NCBI GenBank assembly: GCA_043822065.1
Contig: JBDRCC010000018.1
Coordinates: 1 to 11,893, forward strand
Source of the DNA: JBDRCC01 sp043822065 [NCBI: archaeon]
GTDB taxonomy: Archaea > Undinarchaeota > CAZHTU01
DNA length: 11,893 nt
Direction of reading: 5' to 3'
Position numbers and translations under genes: made by a program. The notes under the pieces were generated by a model. The model did no database searches and was not told the DNA's origin. It saw only the letters and a list, made by a program, of their open reading frames with translations. Below, in pieces: positions 5,647-11,212 of the stretch; within the stretch, counting starts at the first letter, position 1, and every line of letters begins with the position of its first letter.

Positions 5647-6114
5647 CTATCTTTCGCGCTTTTCCCACTCGATAACTTCGCCCTTCTCGTCAAGGGTTAC
5701 TGAGTGGATGACGCCTCTGTCCTTGAACTCGAAATAGTAGCCGCCGGCATCGCGCTTCATGGCTTTTATCGGCTCGATGTTGTTCGGAAGCAGCGCGTGG
5801 GTGATTAGGTACTTCTTTGCGATTGAGGTTGCATGCGGAAGGTTTAGTGTGACGGATTTCGCGGAGAACTGGTAGTCCTCATCTTCCTTTTCCGCCTGCG
5901 CGCCAAAGCCGGAGAGCGCAGAGAATGACGTTGCAGCTACCTCTTTTTGCGCTTCGACTGATGAGTAGTCAAGCTCGTGGATGTCCTCCTTGCGGAGCTT
6001 GGCGCCCTTTTGAGGGGCTGGCGGCTTTTTTCCTGACGTAGCGTATGGGTCGCGGAACGGCCCTTCGGTCAGCTCCTCTTTTTTCTTGAAGTGCTTTAAG
6101 ATGTCAAATTTCAT
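5647..6114 (-). CDS. Conserved-looking small protein of unknown function (155 residues)
   Basis: I do not recognise a family. The first 60 or so residues are charged and low in hydrophobics (FKKKEELTEGPF, GKKPPAPQKGAK), probably disordered. The C-terminal half (about 85-155) looks folded: a helix around HATSIAKKYLITHALLP, then beta-strand-like GGYYFEFKDRG, VIHSVTLDEKG and EVIEWEKRER. The last part recalls small PepSY- or GvpO-like alpha/beta modules in pattern only; this is not an assignment. There is no signal peptide or membrane segment. The frame continues upstream through the permease gene, but the ATG at 6114 is preferred: a TATA lies 28 bp before it and the upstream part only shadows the permease. 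It follows the ABC operon on the same strand but has its own promoter. Confidence 0.75.
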   Translation of the reverse strand: MKFDILKHFKKKEELTEGPFRDPYATSGKKPPAPQKGAKLRKEDIHELDYSSVEAQKEVAATSFSALSGFGAQAEKEDEDYQFSAKSVTLNLPHATSIAKKYLITHALLPNNIEPIKAMKRDAGGYYFEFKDRGVIHSVTLDEKGEVIEWEKRER

Positions 6115-6137
6115 GCCTGTAGTAAATGGGGGACGGG

Positions 6138-6147
6138 TATATATTTC
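6138..6147 (-). promoter_or_regulatory. TATA element of the 155-residue gene
   Basis: On the minus strand AAATATATAC is centred about 28 bp before the ATG at 6114, in the gap after the permease stop. This fits a leaderless transcript and supports the short form of the downstream gene. Confidence 0.6.
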
Positions 6148-6164
6148 TTTCCAAGGCGGCTGAG

Positions 6165-6914
6165 TTATACCTCTATTTTCGAGAATGCGACGGCGCTGAG
6201 TGTGAAAATGATGATTATGGCGCCTACCAAGACGGCCAAATCTGTGCCGAGACCGAAGAGGGTGGACGATGCAAGGGTGCCGCGCAAGCCGTCGACGCCG
6301 TAGGACAACGGGTCGATGCGCGCGATAAATCCAATTGACGGCGGCAGGTTTTCGATGGGAAACAGCGCACCTGAGAGGAAAAACATGGGCATCAGGAGGA
6401 AGTTCATTATCAGCGGAAACGCGTGCATGTCCTCCATTACTGAAGCAATAGCAGTCCCCATCGCAGTGAAGAGCATGCCGACGAGGAACATAAAAAGCAG
6501 GGCAAGCGGAATCATTGAAGGATTCAGCGGCCTGAAGCCTACGACAAGGGTTATCAAAAGGACGACAATGCCCTGCGCAAAGGCAACGGTCGCGCCGCCG
6601 AGGGTCCTGCCAACGACAATTGTGAGCCTTGAAACCGGTGCCACAAGGGTCTCTTTGAGGAAGCCAAATTGCCGGTCCCATATGACCTCTATCCCCATGA
6701 ACATCGCTGTGAAGAGGATGCCCATCGCGATTATGCCCGGCGCGAGAAAGTCCAGGTAGTTTCCGCCCCCTGCTTTCTGGAATATCGGGCCGAATCCAAA
6801 CCACAGGGCAACAAGGAAAAGCAGAGGCTGGCCGAGCGAGCCAATCATGCGCGAACGCGACCGCACGTACCTCTTCAGCTGGCGTATCCAAAGGATGTAT
6901 ATCTCTTCGAGCAT
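6165..6914 (-). CDS. ABC-2 type exporter permease (DrrB/NodJ-like)
   Basis: Membrane subunit of an ABC-2 exporter; 249 residues is usual for this family. A short cytosolic N-terminus (IRQLKRYVRSRSRMIGSLGQP) is followed by about six hydrophobic segments (roughly 29-45, 56-76, 108-127, 134-156, 165-186, 226-245). Between the second and third segments lies WDRQFGFLKETLVAPVSR, the conserved cytosolic motif of ABC-2 permeases that contacts the ATPase. The region FFLSGALFPIENLPPSIGFIARIDPLSY is typical of DrrB-like proteins. The ATG directly abuts the stop of the ATPase gene (TAAATG), so the two are co-translated and surely partners. The substrate (drug, lipid or polysaccharide) cannot be told from sequence. 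Confidence 0.94.
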   Translation of the reverse strand: MLEEIYILWIRQLKRYVRSRSRMIGSLGQPLLFLVALWFGFGPIFQKAGGGNYLDFLAPGIIAMGILFTAMFMGIEVIWDRQFGFLKETLVAPVSRLTIVVGRTLGGATVAFAQGIVVLLITLVVGFRPLNPSMIPLALLFMFLVGMLFTAMGTAIASVMEDMHAFPLIMNFLLMPMFFLSGALFPIENLPPSIGFIARIDPLSYGVDGLRGTLASSTLFGLGTDLAVLVGAIIIIFTLSAVAFSKIEV

Positions 6915-7718
6915 TTAGTGCCTCCGCATCGCCCTGTGCACCTGCATTGACATGCCGGGTGAAACTAGCTCGTCCCGGAGTGACCTTCCAGTCAGTTTGA
7001 GGAAGGCATCCTCCAGCGAGGTGGATTTTGTCGATTTCTTCAGCTTGGCAGGGGTGCCCTGGGCCACTATTTTTCCGCCGTCGATTATCGCCACCGCATC
7101 GGCAATCTTCTCAGCCTCTTCGATATGGTGGGTAGTCAGGAAGATTGTGGTGCCCTCCTGCCGCTTCATTTCCAGCAGGTAGTCCCATATCTTGTTCCGC
7201 GTCTGCGGATCAAGCCCGAGAGTCGGCTCGTCAAGGAACAGTATCTTCGGGTGATGGACGAGCGCCCTCGCAATCTCAAGGCGCCGCTTCATGCCGCCTG
7301 AAAAGTGCTTGACCAAGTCGTCCCTTCGGTCCCACAACCCTACAAATTTGAGCAGATGCTCCGCCCGCTCCCTCCGAAGCGCCTTTGGGACTTTATAGAG
7401 TGCACCGTGGAATTCGAGGTTTTCATCGGCAGTCAGGTCCTCGTCCAGGCTGGGGTCCTGAAAGACTATGCCAAATGATTTCCGGACTGCGTCTTTCTGC
7501 GTTAGGACGTCGAAGCCGTTCAGCCTGACCTCGCCAGAGGTTGGCTTGAGCATGGTTGTGAGCATGCGTATGGTGGTTGTCTTGCCTGCGCCGTTCGGGC
7601 CGAGAAACGCAAAGACTGAGCCGTGGAGGACCGAAAGGGAGATTTTGTCAACGGCAGTAAGCCCATTGAATTTTTTTGTCAGGTTCCTTACCTTAATAAT
7701 CTCGGTCTGATTTGCCAT
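6915..7718 (-). CDS. ABC exporter ATP-binding protein (DrrA/NatA-like)
   Basis: Cytosolic ATPase powering the ABC-2 permease encoded immediately downstream. The 267 residues contain Walker A GPNGAGKT (40-47), Q-loop FQDPSLDEDLT (Gln87), signature HFSGGMKRR (138-146, FSGGM in place of the commoner LSGGQ), Walker B ILFLDEP (159-165), D-loop GLD, and H-loop TTHH (His197). The C-terminal stretch SLEDAFLKLTGRSLRDE is characteristic of the DrrA subfamily. The ATG at 7718 is supported by a BRE (ACCGAAAG) plus TATA-like TAATAAA about 26 bp upstream. This promoter lies in the 42-bp gap after rfcL, so the operon is separate from the replication genes. Confidence 0.96.
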   Translation of the reverse strand: MANQTEIIKVRNLTKKFNGLTAVDKISLSVLHGSVFAFLGPNGAGKTTTIRMLTTMLKPTSGEVRLNGFDVLTQKDAVRKSFGIVFQDPSLDEDLTADENLEFHGALYKVPKALRRERAEHLLKFVGLWDRRDDLVKHFSGGMKRRLEIARALVHHPKILFLDEPTLGLDPQTRNKIWDYLLEMKRQEGTTIFLTTHHIEEAEKIADAVAIIDGGKIVAQGTPAKLKKSTKSTSLEDAFLKLTGRSLRDELVSPGMSMQVHRAMRRH

Positions 7719-7740
7719 TGCGAAACACTAGTCAGGGCGG

Positions 7741-7757
7741 TTTATTAGCTTTCGGTT
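7741..7757 (-). promoter_or_regulatory. BRE/TATA of the ABC operon
   Basis: On the minus strand ACCGAAAGC, a good BRE, is followed by TAATAAA centred about 26 bp before the ATPase ATG. The element sits between the rfcL stop and the ABC operon and predicts a leaderless mRNA. Confidence 0.55.
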
Positions 7758-7760
7758 AAT

Positions 7761-8957
7761 TCAGCCCGCAATGTACTTAACCTCGCTTTCGTCGAGCTTC
7801 AGCTCAGCTGAGATTTTCTCGGCAAAGCCTTTGTCCCTTGCGAGAATGCGGTAGTAGGGGAGGGCGCGTATCACGTCCTGGGACGACGAATGGGTTGCGG
7901 CTGCAATTTTCCTGGCAAGGCCGTCCCTGGCAGCCCTCGTGAAACGGTATCTGCCGTACTTCAGGAGAAGGGTTGGAGGCTTGTATTTGATGTAGTTTGG
8001 ATTCTTCTGCGACTTTGATACGCTGACGCCTGCGGAGATGAGCTCAAGGGTGTACCTCAGGTAGCCCCAGTACTGCTGGCGCATAATCCGCGAGCGGAAC
8101 ATGTCGGCGCGCGAAAGGACGGCATATGCCCTTGCAAGGTCCACACCGGAGTACTCAAGTGGCAGGTTTTCTCTCACCCAAAGGAATAGGTCATCGGGGG
8201 ACTTGTCGCTCTCGTTCATTGCCTGGATTGCAGTCTCGATTGTGGATGACTTGAATATCAGCTTCAGCGTCTCGAATATGTCGCGGACCTGGTCGCGAGA
8301 GGAGAGGAGGTCGACGTCTTTTTGCGAGACCTCTTTTTTGCCTGCGGCAATCGACTGGAGGTCGAGTATTGCGGAGCGCATGTCCCCGCCGGAGCGCTGG
8401 GCTACGGACTGGAGCACCTCTTTGGATGCGGAAATGCTTTCAGCCTTGCATATTTCGGCAAGGCGGCTGGCGATTGAGCGCGAGTCTAATTTCTGGAAGT
8501 GGACTGTGACGCATTTGTCCCGGAGGCTTCGGATGTTCTGCCGGTAGGGGTCGTTTGCAGTAAGAATTATTGGGTATCTCGCCTTTTCTATAAGCTCGAC
8601 TATTGTCGGGATTGCGCCCCGGTCCTTGGTACCGTAAAGCCCGTCGATTTCGTCTAGAAGGATTATTTTCTTGTTTCCGAAGAGGCTGGCCTGGGTTGCG
8701 GCTGAGACTGCTTTGGAAGAAATGGCTGCGGCGTTCCGCTCGTCTGAGGCGTTAAGCTCTACGAGCTCGTACCCGCCCTCCTTGGCGGCTGCCTCAACAA
8801 CCGCAGTCTTGCCTGTGCCGGGGCTCCCATAGAGCAGGACTGGCTTCATGCGCGGGCGCCAGTTCTTGAGGTAGCTAATGACGGACTGGACTGCCTTGTC
8901 CTGGCCGTATATCTCCTTAATAGAAGGCTTGTACTTCTTAGTCCATGGCTCGGACAT
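7761..8957 (-). CDS. rfcL: Replication factor C large subunit
   Basis: The large subunit of the archaeal clamp loader, which loads PCNA on primed DNA together with RfcS. The 398 residues begin with MSEPWTKKYKPSIKEIYGQ, typical of RfcL. Then come Walker A GSPGTGKT (44-51), LNASDERN, Walker B ILLDEID (99-105), sensor 1 TAND (133-136), and sensor 2 GGDMRSAILDLQ (190-201). The helical collar domain runs through LPLEYSGVDLARAYAVLSRAD and YWGYLRYTLELISAG. The protein ends at ELKLDESEVKYIAG. The charged C-terminal tail with a PCNA-binding PIP box found in many RfcL proteins is not visible. A TATA 27 bp before the ATG predicts a leaderless transcript. The clustering with rfcS on the same strand supports the call. 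Confidence 0.97.
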   Translation of the reverse strand: MSEPWTKKYKPSIKEIYGQDKAVQSVISYLKNWRPRMKPVLLYGSPGTGKTAVVEAAAKEGGYELVELNASDERNAAAISSKAVSAATQASLFGNKKIILLDEIDGLYGTKDRGAIPTIVELIEKARYPIILTANDPYRQNIRSLRDKCVTVHFQKLDSRSIASRLAEICKAESISASKEVLQSVAQRSGGDMRSAILDLQSIAAGKKEVSQKDVDLLSSRDQVRDIFETLKLIFKSSTIETAIQAMNESDKSPDDLFLWVRENLPLEYSGVDLARAYAVLSRADMFRSRIMRQQYWGYLRYTLELISAGVSVSKSQKNPNYIKYKPPTLLLKYGRYRFTRAARDGLARKIAAATHSSSQDVIRALPYYRILARDKGFAEKISAELKLDESEVKYIAG

Positions 8958-8980
8958 AATTAGGGTAAGGAAAAGTGGGC

Positions 8981-8987
8981 TTTATAG
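8981..8987 (-). promoter_or_regulatory. TATA element of rfcL
   Basis: On the minus strand CTATAAA is centred about 27 bp before the rfcL ATG. It overlaps nothing but the short gap and lies next to the stop of the upstream 143-residue gene, so rfcL can be transcribed independently. Confidence 0.6.
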
Positions 8988-8993
8988 TTATCT

Positions 8994-9425
8994 TCACGTC
9001 GTATCCCTCTTCGCGAGTTTTTTGCATATTTCCTCGATAGAGAGCCATGCTTCTGAAAACTTGTCTTTTTTCGCCCCGCCCTTGTGTTCTCCAATCTCGT
9101 GCTGGATGAATGCTAAAAGGTAGTCATTAAGCTCGAACGCAGGAGTTCTACAGGCAACTGCCACGGAATAAAGAACAGTATAAAGCTGGTCTGCGTCCTT
9201 GAGCTGGACGGACCCCATCGCAACAGGATACAGGAGAGGCATCCAGACTATACAGGAGCTGAAGGGGTATACCTTGCCCTGCCTGAGGCAGGAGCATCCG
9301 CTCGTGCTGCCATCCTCGCCGAAGTCGGCACAGACCTTTTCTATGCCTTTGGCAACCTGGCGCCCTATGTCTGCAAGAAGCTCGTCGTTGGATTTCTTTA
9401 CGCCTATTTTTGGTATTAGTTCCAT
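8994..9425 (-). CDS. Unrecognised Cys-containing protein between rfcS and rfcL (143 residues)
   Basis: I do not recognise this protein. It has six cysteines (32, 44, 46, 58, 92, 134), among them a CxC (GCSCLRQGK), and His109 and His114 in FIQHEIGEHKGG. The spacing C32-x11-C44-x-C46-x11-C58 could bind a metal or form disulfides, but it matches no zinc-finger class I know. The N-terminus (about 13-34) and the middle (about 77-112) look helical. The stretch VWMPLLYPVAMGSV is hydrophobic but too short and mixed for a sure membrane segment. The start is supported by TTAAATATT centred 26 bp upstream. It lies in the same direction between the two clamp-loader genes, so a replication link is possible but unproven. 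Confidence 0.8.
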   Translation of the reverse strand: MELIPKIGVKKSNDELLADIGRQVAKGIEKVCADFGEDGSTSGCSCLRQGKVYPFSSCIVWMPLLYPVAMGSVQLKDADQLYTVLYSVAVACRTPAFELNDYLLAFIQHEIGEHKGGAKKDKFSEAWLSIEEICKKLAKRDTT

Positions 9426-9446
9426 GTGTAGATAGTGTATGCGTCA

Positions 9447-9455
9447 ATATTTAAT
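9447..9455 (-). promoter_or_regulatory. TATA element of the 143-residue gene
   Basis: On the minus strand TTAAATATT is centred about 26 bp before the ATG at 9425 and lies in the 35-bp gap after rfcS. It predicts a leaderless mRNA and supports this start. Confidence 0.6.
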
Positions 9456-9460
9456 GTTTT

Positions 9461-10405
9461 TTATGCTGCAAACTGCGCGAGAAGTGCGTCAAGCTGTATC
9501 TGCGGGTTTCCGCCCTCGGCTATCCGGAATTCGTACTCGCCGAGCCTGTCGAGGAGGTGGATTTTCCGCTGGTCAGGGATGTCGAGCTTCAGTATCTGGG
9601 AGTGCATCGACTTGAGTATGTCAATCGGAGGTATGCCGTCGCGGATTAGGAGGGTCTCGAGCTTGTCGCGGGCGTCAAGGAACTTCTTTGCGAGCGCGAG
9701 CTTGAGGATTTCGTCGACCTCCTTCGGCTTTGCCTTCGCCGCGACATCATAGATTGTCTCCTCAGTTATTTTTTTCTTGAGTGATGCTGCAGACTGGAAA
9801 ATATTTACGGAGTTCCGCATGTCGCCATTTGCTATTTTGGTTATGGCGTCAATTGCCTTGGCGTCGACTGTGAGCTTTTCAGATTTTGCGATTTTCTGGA
9901 GGAACTCCTTGATTTCAGACTCCTTTAAGGGCCTGAAGCGGAAGACGGAGCACCGCGACTGTATGGGCTCGATGATTTTTGAGGAGTAGTTGCAGGCAAG
10001 AATGAACCGGCAGGTAGCGGAGTAGTTCTCCATTGTCCGCCTGAGGGCTTGCTGCGCCTCCTGGGTCAGCGCATCGGACTCGTCCAGATAAATGAGCTTG
10101 AATGGCGCGCCGCCGATTGACATTGTGCGGGCGAAGTTCTTGACCTTGACGCGGACTACGTCTATCCCGCGCTCGTCCGATGCGTTGAGCTCGAGGATGT
10201 TCTGGCGCCAGCTGTCGCCGTAAAGCTCGTATGCAATGCAGAGGGCGGCTGTGGTCTTGCCAGTGCCGGCTGGGCCTGAAAAAAGGAGGTGGGGAAGCGA
10301 CTTGTCCTTGACAAACGCCCTGAGCCTTGCGATAACTGCCTCCTGCCCCGCTATGTCGGACAGCTTTTTAGGGCGGTATTTCTCAGTCCAAACAAGCTCG
10401 GTCAT
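9461..10405 (-). CDS. rfcS: Replication factor C small subunit
   Basis: The AAA+ small subunit of the clamp loader, forming the RfcS4-RfcL pentamer that opens PCNA. The 314 residues fit the family. The start TELVWTEKYRPKKLSDIAGQE is the classic RFC box. Walker A GPAGTGKT (44-51), NASDERGIDVVR, Walker B IYLDESD (105-111, DESD where DEAD/DEAD-like forms are commoner), ALRRTME, sensor 1 ACNYSSKI (Asn139), the arginine-finger SRC motif (150-152) and sensor 2 NGDMRNSVN follow. The C-terminal collar ends in QIQLDALLAQFAA. A TATA-like TTAAGTATTAA about 24 bp before the ATG suggests a leaderless mRNA. No intein is present, which matters because archaeal rfcS genes often carry one at Walker A. Confidence 0.98.
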   Translation of the reverse strand: MTELVWTEKYRPKKLSDIAGQEAVIARLRAFVKDKSLPHLLFSGPAGTGKTTAALCIAYELYGDSWRQNILELNASDERGIDVVRVKVKNFARTMSIGGAPFKLIYLDESDALTQEAQQALRRTMENYSATCRFILACNYSSKIIEPIQSRCSVFRFRPLKESEIKEFLQKIAKSEKLTVDAKAIDAITKIANGDMRNSVNIFQSAASLKKKITEETIYDVAAKAKPKEVDEILKLALAKKFLDARDKLETLLIRDGIPPIDILKSMHSQILKLDIPDQRKIHLLDRLGEYEFRIAEGGNPQIQLDALLAQFAA

Positions 10406-10419
10406 AGGCGTGGATAAGG

Positions 10420-10432
10420 CGGATTAATACTT
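10420..10432 (-). promoter_or_regulatory. TATA element of rfcS
   Basis: On the minus strand CTTAAGTATTAAT lies about 24 bp before the rfcS ATG, in the 78-bp divergent gap shared with the prenyltransferase gene. Confidence 0.5.
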
Positions 10433-10453
10433 AAGCTTAGTGGGGAAAATATA

Positions 10454-10461
10454 TTTAAATA
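10454..10461 (+). promoter_or_regulatory. TATA element of the cis-prenyltransferase gene
   Basis: TTTAAATA is centred about 27 bp before the ATG at 10484. It lies back to back with the rfcS element at 10420-10432 in a 78-bp divergent region, so transcription of the two genes could interfere. A leaderless start is predicted. Confidence 0.6.
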
Positions 10462-10483
10462 GCGCGGGGGTTAAAGTGAATCC

Positions 10484-11194
10484 ATGAAGCTGGAGATATA
10501 TCCCCGACATGTGGGCATAATACCTGACGGCAACCGCAGGTGGGCCCAGCGGGAGGGCGTCCCAGTCGACGTAGCCTACGCCAAGGGGATACAGGTGATG
10601 GAGGACATCGCAGAGTGGGCGCTTAAAGACACTCCAATTGAATACCTCACGCTTTATGGATTCTCTACCGAGAATGTCACTAGAGGGAAACGGGAGCTGA
10701 AGGCACTTTTTGACCTCTACCAAAAGGAGTTCTACCGGGTCGCAGACAGTGCAAAGGTCCAGGGGAACAAGATAAGGATAAGGGCAATAGGCAACCTTGA
10801 CCTCCTTCCGCAGAAGGTGCAGGAGGCGGTCAGGTATGCGGAAGAAAGCACAAAAAAGTTTGGTAAGAAGACGCTCTGCGTCGCAATCGGGTACGGCGGG
10901 CGCGAGGAGCTCCTGCACGCGATAAAGGAAATTGCAGGCGAAGTCAAGAGAGGCAAGATAGACCTTTCAAAGATAGATGAGAACCTCGTAAAGGAGCACC
11001 TGTACACAAACGGGATACCCTACCCGGAACTCATAATACGGACGAAAGAGCAGAGGCTGAGCAATTTCCTGACCTGGCAGAGCGCATATTCTGAGTTCAT
11101 CTGCATAGACAAGTACTTCCCGGAGATGACGATTCGGGATTTCAAGGGGGCGTTGCTCGAGTACCAGAATAGAGACCGGAGATTCGGAAAGTAG
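10484..11194 (+). CDS. uppS: cis-Prenyltransferase (undecaprenyl/dolichyl diphosphate synthase family)
   Basis: Adds isopentenyl units in cis to an allylic diphosphate, making the polyprenyl carrier lipid used in archaeal protein glycosylation and envelope assembly. The 236 residues match the family length. Motifs: HVGIIPDGNRRWA (9-21; the Asp15 of DGNRR binds Mg-diphosphate), the family LTLYGFSTENVTR (56-67), and RLSNFLTWQSAYSEF (191-205). The conserved IRTGGEQRxSNF loop reads IIRTKEQRLSNF here, one residue shorter. The usual D-L-x-I-R-T start of this segment reads PELIIRT. The C-terminal end is EYQNRDRRFGK. A TATA element lies 27 bp before the ATG. It converges on the reductase gene with a 6-bp gap. 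Product chain length cannot be told. Confidence 0.96.
   Translation: MKLEIYPRHVGIIPDGNRRWAQREGVPVDVAYAKGIQVMEDIAEWALKDTPIEYLTLYGFSTENVTRGKRELKALFDLYQKEFYRVADSAKVQGNKIRIRAIGNLDLLPQKVQEAVRYAEESTKKFGKKTLCVAIGYGGREELLHAIKEIAGEVKRGKIDLSKIDENLVKEHLYTNGIPYPELIIRTKEQRLSNFLTWQSAYSEFICIDKYFPEMTIRDFKGALLEYQNRDRRFGK
11159..11194 (+). repeat. Direct repeat copy 1 (end of uppS)
   Basis: 36 bp encoding EYQNRDRRFGK and the TAG stop of uppS. It recurs at 11248-11283 with 32 of 36 identical bases. The similarity extends outward: CGTTG precedes both copies (with a 3-bp difference in spacing), and a TTATTTT tract follows both. Confidence 0.85.
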
Positions 11195-11200
11195 GAGCAG

Positions 11201-11212
11201 TTATTTTCTTTT
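11201..11212 (+). terminator. T-rich terminator tract of uppS
   Basis: TTATTTTCTTTT lies 6 bp after the uppS stop, fitting archaeal U-tract termination without a hairpin. It doubles as the last codons and stop of the convergent reductase gene. A similar tract, TTATTTTTTCT, follows the second repeat copy at 11290-11300. Confidence 0.5.

Noticed and set aside
6115-6891. Long N-terminal extension of the 155-residue gene, making a 414-residue frame
   Set aside because: It runs in another frame through the well-supported permease gene and reads as low-complexity His/Arg/Cys/Pro-rich shadow sequence; a TATA supports the ATG at 6114.
10424-10918. 164-residue frame antisense to the cis-prenyltransferase
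   Set aside because: It covers the shared rfcS/uppS promoter and mirrors the uppS codons; no independent support.
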